Shown piece after piece: positions 28,499 through 36,106 of a DNA stretch of 64,000 bases. The stretch spans positions 434,001 to 498,000 of the forward strand of contig NZ_VIKR01000001.1 in the NCBI RefSeq assembly GCF_007004765.1, written 5' to 3'. This DNA is from Aliikangiella marina. Its GTDB lineage: Bacteria; Pseudomonadota; Gammaproteobacteria; Enterobacterales; Kangiellaceae. The notes below the pieces were generated by a model. That model worked only from the letters and a program-made list of their open reading frames with translations, made no database searches and had not been told where the DNA came from. The translations under genes and the position numbers were made by a program. Position 1 is the stretch's first letter; each line of letters begins with the position of its first letter.

Positions 28499-29194
28499 AT
28501 GAAATTCAAAACAACACTTCTAGCAGCAATGATTGCATCCGGCGCTTCAAACATTCACGCCGCGCAACTTAATGTCACTATCACTAACTTGACACAAGGC
28601 ATTTACTTTACCCCTTTTGTGGTTGCTGGACATGACGATTCGGCACGTATGTTTGCGACTGGCCAACCAGCATCGAGCGAGCTCCAAGCGGTCGCAGAGG
28701 GTGGCGACATCAGTGGCTTTGTTAGCTTACTTAATAGTGTTGGCGCGGTAGTCGTTGAAAACCCCGCCGGTGGGCTTTTAGCGCCAGGCAGCAATGCCAG
28801 TTTTACGATTGATACGGGAGATTTAAACTACCTTTCAATGGTTTCCATGTTATTGCCGACTAATGATGGATTTGCAGGATTAGATTCGTGGAGTATACCT
28901 TCAGAACCAGGCGTCTACACCGTTAATCTGAATGCCTACGATGCGGGAACTGAAGCCAATGATGAAATTGTGAACGGTGGCGGCGCACCGGGTGTTCCAG
29001 GTATTCCAGCCGCACCTGGAGGTGATGCGGGTACAAATGGAACAGGTGTGACTGATATCGAAACCAACCAGACCGTTCACATTCATCGCGGTGTACTTGG
29101 AGATGACGATGCAACCGCTGGAAAAAGTGATTTAGATAGTCGTGTCCATCGCTGGTTGAACCCTGTGATTCGCTTGCAGATAGAAGTGCTTTAA
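28499..29194 (+). CDS. Exported spondin-domain protein 1
   Basis: The 231-residue protein has a signal peptide (to about SNIHA) and a spondin_N domain (about 24-165): LNVTITNLTQGIYFTPFVVAGH, LQAVAEGGD, LLAPGSNASFTI, LSMVSMLLPTNDGFAGLDS, YDAGTEANDE. A Gly/Pro/Ala-rich linker follows (near 160-185), then a conserved tail HIHRGVLGDDD...SRVHRWLNPVIRLQI. Bacterial spondin-domain proteins are exported and functionally uncharacterised; the eukaryotic domain belongs to matrix proteins. The ATG follows AGAGGA. The next gene starts 12 bp later and is a paralogue. Confidence 0.88.
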   Translation: MKFKTTLLAAMIASGASNIHAAQLNVTITNLTQGIYFTPFVVAGHDDSARMFATGQPASSELQAVAEGGDISGFVSLLNSVGAVVVENPAGGLLAPGSNASFTIDTGDLNYLSMVSMLLPTNDGFAGLDSWSIPSEPGVYTVNLNAYDAGTEANDEIVNGGGAPGVPGIPAAPGGDAGTNGTGVTDIETNQTVHIHRGVLGDDDATAGKSDLDSRVHRWLNPVIRLQIEVL

Positions 29195-29206
29195 GCGGAG
29201 GTCACC

Positions 29207-29932
29207 ATGAAATTTATCAATCAATCAAATCGGTCACTGAGCGGAGCACTGGCTTTTAGTTTGTTACTGTTGGCGGGTTGTAGTGACAGTGGTAACAATG
29301 TTTCTCAACAACCTGTCCAAGCGGAACCACAGCCTCAACAGAAAGTGTTTACTATTGATGTTATCAACTTAACCAACAATCAACCTTTGTCGCCGCTAGC
29401 GATTATTAGCCATAGCGAAGGGGCGATTTGGACTTTGAATCAACCTGCGTCCGTTGCATTGGAAAACCTAGCAGAGAGTGGTGATAACAGTATGCTATTA
29501 ACAGCAGACTTTGCAGCATCATCTTTAAATGGCGCCGAAATTATACCGCCAGGAAGTAGCCAATCTCTCACCATGAGAGTGCCGCTTATGGGGCAAGCGT
29601 ATATTTCAATGGCGACCATGTTAGTCAATACCAATGACGCTATTTCAGGATTAAATCGAGTCGATGTAACAAATTTGCCAACAGGCCGGTCTGTTTCTTA
29701 TGTGACTAATAGTTACGATGCTGGAACCGAGGCAAATAGCGAAATGGCAGGCACTATTCCCGGTCCAGCTGACGGTGGCGAAGGATTCAATAGTATTCGA
29801 GATGATGTCGATTTTGTATCACTTCATCCTGGCGTCGTGACCAGTGATGATGGAGCGAGTAACTCAGTACTAAACGAGTCACATCGATTTGATAACCCAG
29901 TAATGCGGGTAACCATTTCTCGTGTTCAATAG
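29207..29932 (+). CDS. Spondin-domain lipoprotein 2
   Basis: The 241-residue paralogue of the preceding gene has a lipoprotein signal (FSLLLLAGC, Cys near 25) and a Gln-rich linker. Its spondin_N domain has the same landmarks: FTIDVINLTNNQPLSPLAII, LENLAESGDNS, IPPGSSQSLTMRV, ISMATMLVNTNDAISGLN, SYDAGTEANSE. It closes with the same tail pattern, SLHPGVVTSDD...HRFDNPVMRVTI. The pair therefore comprises one freely exported and one membrane-anchored version. GGAG lies 9 nt upstream of the ATG. The stop is followed by a hairpin and the response-regulator gene. Confidence 0.88.
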   Translation: MKFINQSNRSLSGALAFSLLLLAGCSDSGNNVSQQPVQAEPQPQQKVFTIDVINLTNNQPLSPLAIISHSEGAIWTLNQPASVALENLAESGDNSMLLTADFAASSLNGAEIIPPGSSQSLTMRVPLMGQAYISMATMLVNTNDAISGLNRVDVTNLPTGRSVSYVTNSYDAGTEANSEMAGTIPGPADGGEGFNSIRDDVDFVSLHPGVVTSDDGASNSVLNESHRFDNPVMRVTISRVQ

Positions 29933-29975
29933 TTGAGTCAAAGAATCGGTGTCGCTGTGAGCCAAAGTGATAAAT

Positions 29976-30001
29976 GGAGGAGGTTAACTTCGGTTAACCT
30001 C
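29976..30001 (+). promoter_or_regulatory. UUCG hairpin bridging Shine-Dalgarno and start
   Basis: GGAG (29976-29979) is followed by a perfect 9-bp stem, GAGGTTAAC (29980-29988) and GTTAACCTC (29993-30001), capped by a C(UUCG)G tetraloop. The ATG of the response regulator is at 30011. Unfolded, the Shine-Dalgarno is about 31 nt from the ATG; with the hairpin folded, 9 nt remain. It lacks a U-tract, so it is not a terminator. Confidence 0.6.
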
Positions 30002-30010
30002 ATACGTAAA

Positions 30011-30748
30011 ATGAGTGAGACCGATTCAATCTTGATCGTAGAAGACGACAAAGATATTGCTGAATTATTAAAAGTTAATCTCGAGGATCTTTCTTTCCAG
30101 TGTGATACTTGTGACCGGGGTGACCAAGCCGTGACTCAAATCGCCAACAAACACTATGCATTAGTCGTGCTAGATCTGACGTTACCTGGATTAAATGGGT
30201 TGGAGGTTTGCAAGAAGGTCAGAGAATTCAATCCTCAGCAACCGATTCTAATGTTAACCGCAAAAAGTTCAGAACTTGATCAAATTATTGGTTTAGAAGC
30301 GGGCGCCGATGATTACATGACCAAACCATTTAGTATTCCAGCGTTACAAGCGAGAGTTAGGACGAGAATTCGTCGCAGCAAGTCTTACTTTCAATCGGTT
30401 ATCAATGCTCATGATAAGGGCGAAAGTGAAAGACATGTTGTCGGCGATTTATCGATTGACTCGACCTGCAGGGAAGTCAAAGTTCACGAAGCAAGACTCG
30501 ACTTAACAGCGCGCGAGTTTGATTTGCTCAAGCACTTTGCGACTCATCCAGAGCAGGTTTTTTCGCGCTCACAGCTGTTGGACTGCGTATGGGGCTATAA
30601 CCACGATGGTTACGAGCATACGGTCAATTCTCACATCAATAGATTGAGAACAAAACTGCAAACTGCGGTCGGTAACAATTCGATTATTCAAACGGTTTGG
30701 GGCGTTGGCTACAAACTCAAGACGGAAAATTGTTTTATTCATCATTAG
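30011..30748 (+). CDS. OmpR/PhoB-family response regulator
   Basis: The 245-residue regulator has a receiver domain (SILIVEDDKDIAELL; phosphoacceptor Asp 55 in VVLDLTLPG; TAKSSELDQIIGLEAGADDYMTKPF is its alpha4-beta5 region, split here by function) and a C-terminal winged-helix domain (LTAREFDLLKHFATHPEQVF..., VWGVGYKL). The ATG at 30011 gives the standard N-terminus; the frame is open back to TTG 29933, but that start has no Shine-Dalgarno and would add an atypical extension. It is probably co-transcribed with the spondin genes and with the kinase that follows 51 bp later. Confidence 0.93.
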   Translation: MSETDSILIVEDDKDIAELLKVNLEDLSFQCDTCDRGDQAVTQIANKHYALVVLDLTLPGLNGLEVCKKVREFNPQQPILMLTAKSSELDQIIGLEAGADDYMTKPFSIPALQARVRTRIRRSKSYFQSVINAHDKGESERHVVGDLSIDSTCREVKVHEARLDLTAREFDLLKHFATHPEQVFSRSQLLDCVWGYNHDGYEHTVNSHINRLRTKLQTAVGNNSIIQTVWGVGYKLKTENCFIHH

Positions 30749-30799
30749 CACTAATGGAACAGCCAACCTTTTAAAAAATAAACCAATAAAAATTAATCA

Positions 30800-32266
30800 A
30801 TGAATCTATATCAGAAACTCGCGCTTACATTACTAACAACGTTTGTTCTATTAGTTGGCGCTTTCGCTTTAATACTACAGTCTCTCGAAGCTGCCTCAAG
30901 AGATAAGGCAGAACAAGAGTTACACCGGAATTTGGCTGCGTATTTAGTTCAAGATAATCCGTTACTTGCCTCAGGCAAATACGATAAAAAAGCACTTGAA
31001 AATTTGTTTCATTCCATGATGATTTTGGGGCCAAACTTTGAATTTTATGTGCTTGATCCAGAGGGTAAAATCTTAACTTACTCGGCAAAACCTGGTGAAG
31101 TCATTCGAGACAGCGTCTCGCTGGAACCGATTAATTGGTCGATTAATCAACAGATGAGTTTTCCGCTTTATGCGGATGACCCTCGCAGCAATAAGCAGAA
31201 GATTTTTTCAGTTGCTGAAGTAAAAACCGGTGAAGAGTTAACCGGGTATCTCTATGTAATAATAGGCGGACAAAAATACGATAGTATTTTCTCATCGGCA
31301 AAAAACAATGAAAAATTAAGAGTCATGGGCTATCTAGCGGCGGCTTCTTTAGTCTTTCTATTTATTTGTTTGTTGATTAGTTTTAAATTATTTGTACGTC
31401 CGCTCAAGCAATTAGCTAGCCAAGTAACGACACTAAAAGCTCGTTTAAACCAAGAGACGCTAACGCCATTGGAGTCGCAGTCAAAAAGTGGCGAAGTCGC
31501 TGAATTAACATTGGCATTCAATCAACTGATTAGTCAAGTGAACCGGCAAATCGTACAACTAGAATCTGTTGACAAAGATCGCAGAGAATTATTAGCGCAT
31601 CTCTCACACGACTTACGAACACCGCTATCTTCTTTGCAAGGATTTCTAGAGACTATCAAGTTAAAAGCGGGTGAGTTAACGCAACGTGAAAATCTTAACT
31701 ATGTTGATAAAAGTTTAAAAAATGCTAATTCGCTGAAGAGTTTTGTTGATCAAATATTTGAATTGGCTCACCTCGAGTCGGGTGAAATAACGGTTACTAA
31801 GGAGTCGTTTCCAATTGCTGACTTGCTCTATGATACGGTTGATAAGTTTTCGGGATTAGCAAGCAAAAAGTCGATTAGTTTAAAAGTATTATTGGATAAT
31901 GAGCAGTTGATGCTCAATACTGACATTGCAAAACTTGAGCGGATATTGACGAACCTAATTGAGAATGCCATACGGCACACTCCAGAAAATGGTGAGATTA
32001 TCCTCCAAGCGAGTACCGACAACAAAGTCAATCAAGTTACCCTTGAAATCAATGATAACGGAACCGGTTTAAACCAACAGGAACTTCCCAGTTTGTTTGA
32101 CGCAAGATTTAGAGGGAAGCAGGCGGTTGACGATGAGAATAGGCATATCGGTCTTGGTTTGACGATTACTCGAAAATTGGTCAGAGTATTAGGGAGCGAA
32201 ATTTCCGCGCGAAATAATTCGCAAGGCGGGGCAAGTTTCTCATTCGCATTACCTTTAAGAGCATGA
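30800..32266 (+). CDS. Sensor histidine kinase
   Basis: The 488-residue inner-membrane kinase has two transmembrane helices (about 8-28 and 176-198) flanking a periplasmic sensor region of about 145 residues. HAMP follows (about 195-255), then HisKA with His 270 in LLAHLSHDLRTPLSS, and HATPase_c with an N box (NLIENAIRHTPENG), NDNGTGL and GLGLTITRKL. It should phosphorylate the preceding OmpR-type regulator. The periplasmic sensor is unlike the named families I know. Its upstream neighbours are two exported spondin proteins, so these may be targets or signal-binding partners. Confidence 0.93.
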   Translation: MNLYQKLALTLLTTFVLLVGAFALILQSLEAASRDKAEQELHRNLAAYLVQDNPLLASGKYDKKALENLFHSMMILGPNFEFYVLDPEGKILTYSAKPGEVIRDSVSLEPINWSINQQMSFPLYADDPRSNKQKIFSVAEVKTGEELTGYLYVIIGGQKYDSIFSSAKNNEKLRVMGYLAAASLVFLFICLLISFKLFVRPLKQLASQVTTLKARLNQETLTPLESQSKSGEVAELTLAFNQLISQVNRQIVQLESVDKDRRELLAHLSHDLRTPLSSLQGFLETIKLKAGELTQRENLNYVDKSLKNANSLKSFVDQIFELAHLESGEITVTKESFPIADLLYDTVDKFSGLASKKSISLKVLLDNEQLMLNTDIAKLERILTNLIENAIRHTPENGEIILQASTDNKVNQVTLEINDNGTGLNQQELPSLFDARFRGKQAVDDENRHIGLGLTITRKLVRVLGSEISARNNSQGGASFSFALPLRA

Positions 32267-32366
32267 AATAAAAGGTGGTTAAGTGCGGAATTTTCGTCAA
32301 AGATTGACTAAGATTGATGCTTAGTTAGGCAAAACTCAGGAATTTATGGTTTTTCAAAAAAAATAC

Positions 32367-32394
32367 TTGTAATTTTTTTGAAATCTAGCATAAT
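32367..32394 (+). promoter_or_regulatory. Promoter of tRNA-Lys 1
   Basis: TTGTAA (32367-32372) and CATAAT (32389-32394) are separated by 16 nt and followed by a GC-rich discriminator (GCGCTCCGC), as expected for a stable-RNA promoter under growth-rate control. The tRNA begins 13 bp downstream. Confidence 0.6.
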
Positions 32395-32406
32395 GCGCTC
32401 CGCATC

Positions 32407-32482
32407 GGGTCGTTAGCTCAGCCGGTAGAGCAGTTGACTTTTAATCAATTGGTCGGGCGTTCGAATCGCCCACGACCCACCA
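32407..32482 (+). tRNA. tRNA-Lys (anticodon UUU), copy 1
   Basis: The 76-nt cloverleaf has acceptor arms GGGTCGT and ACGACCC, D-arm GCTC...GAGC, anticodon stem TTGAC/AATCAA region with loop CTTTTAA (anticodon TTT), T-arm with GTTCGAATC and an encoded CCA end. It decodes AAA/AAG. Confidence 0.97.
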
Positions 32483-32490
32483 TATTCAAA

Positions 32491-32515
32491 AGCCCCCAGA
32501 TATGGGGGCTTTTTT
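32491..32515 (+). terminator. Rho-independent terminator after tRNA-Lys 1
   Basis: AGCCCCC-AGATAT-GGGGGCT forms a 7-bp stem followed by a run of T, 8 nt after the CCA end. Confidence 0.9.
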
Positions 32516-32593
32516 AATGCACTCTTTTCATCCAGGTGCCACTTGGGTACTGGAAATCCCGGTGATAACAAAACCGGACTTATTAACCCTTTC

Positions 32594-32669
32594 GGGTCGT
32601 TAGCTCAGCCGGTAGAGCAGTTGACTTTTAATCAATTGGTCGGGCGTTCGAATCGCCCACGACCCACCA
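32594..32669 (+). tRNA. tRNA-Lys (anticodon UUU), copy 2
   Basis: This copy appears identical in sequence to the tRNA at 32407-32482, including anticodon TTT and encoded CCA. It starts 111 bp after the end of the first copy and beyond its terminator, so it either depends on read-through or has its own promoter (TTGGGT...GATAAC near 32547-32575 is a weak candidate). Confidence 0.97.
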
Positions 32670-32674
32670 TATCG

Positions 32675-32701
32675 AAAAGCCTCCACCTTGGAGGCTTTTT
32701 T
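32675..32701 (+). terminator. Rho-independent terminator after tRNA-Lys 2
   Basis: AAAAGCCTCC-ACCTT-GGAGGCTTTT forms a 10-bp stem with a T tract, just after the second tRNA-Lys. It resembles the first tRNA's terminator in layout but not in loop sequence. Confidence 0.9.
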
Positions 32702-32867
32702 ATTGCCTATTATTTATTCGATACTTTATTCCAAACTGTCCGTTTGCTGCCGTCATTTCTTAAGTCTCAGGGAAAGGAGTTTGTGTTCCTGTGACGCTTG
32801 TTACTTGAGAGCTGGTGTTACCGAATTTTGCTTGATAGCATGAACAAAAAGCAGCGGATACCCGATT

Positions 32868-33362
32868 ATGATTGAAACCTTTATTATCCAGTCGCCTGTT
32901 GGCGGATTAAAGATGACTCTTGAGAGCGAACGGCTAAAAACCATTGAGTTTTCCGGACAAACTCAATCAAAAGCACCGGTATCAAAGGTTGCTAAAATCA
33001 TACAGCGACAATTACTGAATTATTTTGATCGGCCGCAAGCCAAGTTTGAAATCGATATAATGGGCCAGGGGACCGACTTTCAGCGCAGAGTTTGGGATGC
33101 ATTGAACCAAATCCCTTGCGGTCAGGTCATGACTTACGGTGAAATGGCCGAAAAACTTGGTACGAGTGCTAGGGCGATAGGTAATGCGTGTCGCCGAAAT
33201 CCAACGCCAATTGTCGTACCCTGCCATCGAATAGTGGCAGCAAATGGACTCGGCGGATTTGCCGGGGCTGTTCAGGGCGAATTACCGACTATCAAACAGC
33301 GTTTACTGCAAATTGAGGGCTTAGCACCGCTTTCTAGCCAGTTACCTTTAGAGGCCGTCTAG
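32868..33362 (+). CDS. ogt: Methylated-DNA-[protein]-cysteine S-methyltransferase
   Basis: The 164-residue suicide alkyltransferase repairs O6-methylguanine. The active-site signature PIVVPCHRIVAANG (Cys near 118) and the helix-turn-helix segment RRVWDALNQIPCGQVMTYGEMA with arginine-finger RAIGNACRRNPT are visible. Its N-terminal domain is short, as in Ogt-type proteins with no Ada domains. xerD starts 3 bp after its stop, so the two genes are likely translated from one mRNA. Confidence 0.93.
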   Translation: MIETFIIQSPVGGLKMTLESERLKTIEFSGQTQSKAPVSKVAKIIQRQLLNYFDRPQAKFEIDIMGQGTDFQRRVWDALNQIPCGQVMTYGEMAEKLGTSARAIGNACRRNPTPIVVPCHRIVAANGLGGFAGAVQGELPTIKQRLLQIEGLAPLSSQLPLEAV

Positions 33363-33365
33363 CAA

Positions 33366-34289
33366 ATGCCTAAACGGTTAAAATTAGCGAAATTAACTCA
33401 AGCCGACGAACAGCAAATCAGTTTATTTGTTGATCATCTCTGGATGCACGATGGTCTCAGTCAACACACCTTGAATAGTTATCGTACCGATCTGACCTTA
33501 TTTGCAAGATGGTTGGCGCTACAGTCGTCTTCCCTGATTGAGGCTGACAACGGATTGATACAATCCTTTGTCGCAGCGCGTGGTGCTCATCAGTATTCTG
33601 CGCGTTCAACCGCAAGAATGCTGTCCTGTTTGCGACGTTTTTTTGGTTACTGCTTGGAAACTGGCTTATTAGAGAAAGATCCGACTGCACAAATTGTCTC
33701 GCCAAAGCTTGCTAAATCTCTGCCACACTCGCTATCAGAGTCCGATATTGAAGCGCTTTTAGCGGCTCCCGATAAAGAAGACTTACTGGGTATTAGGGAC
33801 TTAGCTATGCTTGAATTAATGTATGCGAGTGGTTTGCGGGTATCCGAATTAATCGCTATCGAGTTTTCTCAAATAAGCTTACACCAAGGGGTTCTTCGAG
33901 TATTAGGAAAGGGCAGTAAAGAGCGCTTAGTGCCTTTCGGCGAGAATGCTGCCGATGCGGTTGAGCGATATTTAAAAACAACTCGTCCCAATTTCCTGGG
34001 CAATCGAGCATGTGATCATTTGTTCATCTCGAAAAGGGGTCAAGCAATGACGCGGCAAACGTTTTGGTATCGGATTAAGTTTTACGCGCAACAAGCGGGA
34101 ATTAAAAAACACCTCTCGCCACATACTTTACGACATGCTTTTGCGACGCACTTACTGGCCCATGGGGCTGACCTAAGAACCTTGCAAATGCTATTAGGCC
34201 ACAGTGATTTATCAACAACGCAGATTTATACCCATATCGCCAAAGAACGATTAAAGAATTTGCATGCGGTGCATCATCCGCGCGGGTAA
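33366..34289 (+). CDS. xerD: Site-specific tyrosine recombinase XerD
   Basis: The 307-residue recombinase, with XerC, resolves chromosome dimers at dif. It has the SAM-like core-binding N-domain (about 15-105: LWMHDGLSQHTLNSYRTDL) and the catalytic domain. The catalytic residues are visible: Arg in ASGLRVSELI, Lys in GKGSKERLVPF, HTLRHAFATHLL (His and Arg), LGHSDLSTTQIYTHI (His and nucleophilic Tyr). The length and the dsbC gene downstream point to xerD rather than xerC. It ends at a terminator. Confidence 0.95.
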   Translation: MPKRLKLAKLTQADEQQISLFVDHLWMHDGLSQHTLNSYRTDLTLFARWLALQSSSLIEADNGLIQSFVAARGAHQYSARSTARMLSCLRRFFGYCLETGLLEKDPTAQIVSPKLAKSLPHSLSESDIEALLAAPDKEDLLGIRDLAMLELMYASGLRVSELIAIEFSQISLHQGVLRVLGKGSKERLVPFGENAADAVERYLKTTRPNFLGNRACDHLFISKRGQAMTRQTFWYRIKFYAQQAGIKKHLSPHTLRHAFATHLLAHGADLRTLQMLLGHSDLSTTQIYTHIAKERLKNLHAVHHPRG

Positions 34290-34333
34290 TCTAAGATTTA
34301 GGCGGCTTGGCTTATCTAAGCTTTGTGATAAAA

Positions 34334-34366
34334 AGTGATAATTATCAGCAAATTATCGCTTTTTTT
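34334..34366 (+). terminator. Rho-independent terminator after xerD
   Basis: AGTGATAATT (34334-34343) pairs with AATTATCGCT (34351-34360) with one G-U pair and is followed by T8. It closes the ogt-xerD transcript. Confidence 0.8.
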
Positions 34367-34451
34367 AACCGTTTGTCTTCAATTTCTCTGCCCTAGCATT
34401 CTGTTACATGATATTTTGCCGATAATAGAAACATATCTAATCTAAGTTAGT

Positions 34452-34519
34452 TATAATTGCGTACAATTTGCTGGCTCCGGAATGACTCGCGCGACACCGC
34501 ACGGGGCAACGCCGGGACC
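34452..34519 (+). promoter_or_regulatory. dsbC promoter -10 and GC-rich folded leader
   Basis: TATAAT (34452-34457) is a perfect -10; no good -35 is seen. It is followed by a GC-rich block whose ends, GGCTCCGG (34473-34480) and CCGGGACC (34512-34519), can pair with one mismatch, with a smaller GCG-ACAC-CGC hairpin inside. This would place a stable structure in the 5' leader of dsbC, about 40 nt before its ATG. Confidence 0.45.
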
Positions 34520-34557
34520 AATTTAACCCATTAAAAAGAGTTTAAAATCAATTCATT

Positions 34558-35418
34558 ATGTCAACTAAACCTATTTTAAGCCTGGTTGTAGTGATAGGTG
34601 TTATCGCACTGTTTGCTATCCTAGGTAACCAATCGCAGCAATTGATCGCTGCAAATGAGTCACCCGCAGCGACCTACCAAAAGGCACCTGATAATCCGAG
34701 TGATGCTGCAAAACTTGCCATGCTCAAATCACGGTTAGAATCGAAGTTACAAGGCATCGATATCAACGATATCGAAAAAAGTCCTTTAGAGGGTTTTTAC
34801 CAAGTGTTCTTTTCGGGCCAAGTTTTATATGTCACCGAAGATGGGCAATATCTATTTACGGGGAATTTACTCGAGCTCGCGGAACAAGCACCGATTAATC
34901 ATACCGAGCTCGCGGTTGCGGCCCTCGAACAAAAGCAAGCGCCCATGCGTAAGCAAGTACTAGCCAGCATTGATGAAAAAGACATGGTTATTTTTAGAGC
35001 AAAAGATGAAAAACATGTGATTACCGTGTTTACTGATGTCGATTGTCGATACTGCCGAAAATTGCATGAGCAAATGGCTGAATTCAACGACAATGGCGTG
35101 ACTATTCGTTACTTGGCCTATCCACGCGCTGGTATTGGTTCGTCAGCTTACAAAAAGCTGGTCTCCGTGTGGTGTAGCGATGACAAACTGGCTGCTATGG
35201 ATGATGCCAAGTTACGACGCAAGTTTGCCGACGCTTCATGCAACAACCCAATTGCGAAGCATTACAAAATGACCAGAGATTTCAATTTATCAGGTACGCC
35301 AGCGTTAGTCCTTGATGATGGTGAACTCATTGTTGGTCTTCCGCCAATGGGCGACCTAATGAAGCACTTGAGTCAAAAGGCTGAAGTCAAAGCAGCACAA
35401 GTCACTCCAGGTAGTTAG
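34558..35418 (+). CDS. dsbC: DsbC-type protein disulfide isomerase
   Basis: The 286-residue periplasmic protein rearranges wrong disulfides. It has an N-terminal membrane or signal helix (residues 5-23), a dimerisation domain (about 50-125) and a thioredoxin-like domain with the redox motif Cys163-Arg-Tyr-Cys166 (TDVDCRYCRKLHEQM) and the cis-Pro segment SGTPALV. A second cysteine pair (VWCSD and ASCNN) matches the structural disulfide of DsbC. CRYC differs from the usual E. coli CGYC. The position after xerD is the conserved order; recJ, which often follows, is absent here. Confidence 0.92.
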   Translation: MSTKPILSLVVVIGVIALFAILGNQSQQLIAANESPAATYQKAPDNPSDAAKLAMLKSRLESKLQGIDINDIEKSPLEGFYQVFFSGQVLYVTEDGQYLFTGNLLELAEQAPINHTELAVAALEQKQAPMRKQVLASIDEKDMVIFRAKDEKHVITVFTDVDCRYCRKLHEQMAEFNDNGVTIRYLAYPRAGIGSSAYKKLVSVWCSDDKLAAMDDAKLRRKFADASCNNPIAKHYKMTRDFNLSGTPALVLDDGELIVGLPPMGDLMKHLSQKAEVKAAQVTPGS

Positions 35419-35451
35419 TTTGGTCGACGAACAAATTTATAATATCCGAGA

Positions 35452-35479
35452 AAACTCCGGCCTTAGCCGGAGTTTTTTT
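35452..35479 (+). terminator. Rho-independent terminator after dsbC
   Basis: AAACTCCGGC-CTTA-GCCGGAGTTT is a 10-bp stem with a T7 tract, 33 bp after the dsbC stop. Confidence 0.93.
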
Positions 35480-35516
35480 ATGGGAAATATTTGAGCAAGC
35501 TGCTGTAAATAAATGC

Positions 35517-35885
35517 TTAAGGAAATAACAAGGCAACGACTTTTCGGTACTCGTGTACTAAGACTTGAAATGTGTGGCAGGCATTTCGTGTACTCATTGA
35601 TTCAACCGCATAGCCCCTATCATTGAGGGCTTTTACTTTTTCGACGGGAAGAAGCTGGTGTTTGGCACCGCTACCGATGATTAATATTTCAGTGTCCTCT
35701 GCAACCAGATTTAGCAGCACTTCGGCCGACAGTTGATTGAATTCGATGTCATTTTCGAAGCGACTGATTGTCTCTGATGTAAGCACGATAGGGGAGCGAT
35801 AATCTTCGCTTTGCATGGATATAACGCCGGGCGAATAGCCTTTTATGGTGACCTTATTGTGACTAACTTCTTTTTGAATGAGCAT
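35517..35885 (-). CDS. Mth938-like (DUF498) domain protein
   Basis: The 122-residue protein covers one Mth938/NDUFAF3-like domain: a beta-rich start, PIVLTSETI, LIIGSGAKHQLLP (the GTG-like loop) and VESMSTRNACHTFQVLVHEYRKV. Family members are small cytoplasmic proteins of unknown activity in bacteria; the human relative NDUFAF3 helps complex I assembly. It is monocistronic and convergent with dsbC, and its promoter region is shared divergently with the first acs gene. Confidence 0.87.
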   Translation of the reverse strand: MLIQKEVSHNKVTIKGYSPGVISMQSEDYRSPIVLTSETISRFENDIEFNQLSAEVLLNLVAEDTEILIIGSGAKHQLLPVEKVKALNDRGYAVESMSTRNACHTFQVLVHEYRKVVALLFP

Positions 35886-36106
35886 ATACTTGAAGTAACT
35901 GGGACTTGATGTAAGCTAGTATACCGCTTAATGATAGCGATCAGTAATAGCCACAATCAATCAGGTAGAATGAAAAGAATCATAAAATGGTTGCTGCTTG
36001 GTTAAGCGAACAAATCTATTAATAACCGGCAAACGCCAAAACCCAAGTGGTTTAATCTCTCACAATGAGTGAGTCAATAAATAAAGGGCCAAAAAGGAAA
36101 ACTATC

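Noticed and set aside
29933-30010. TTG-initiated extension of the response regulator
   Set aside because: It has no Shine-Dalgarno, would run through the UUCG hairpin and gives a non-standard N-terminus before the receiver domain.
32543-32794. An 83-codon ORF crossing the second tRNA-Lys
   Set aside because: It overlaps a complete tRNA gene and its terminator, so it is a chance open frame.
36065-36106. Upstream ATG extending acs copy 1
   Set aside because: No ribosome-binding site; ATG 36107 has AAGGA at good spacing and matches the length of acs copy 2.
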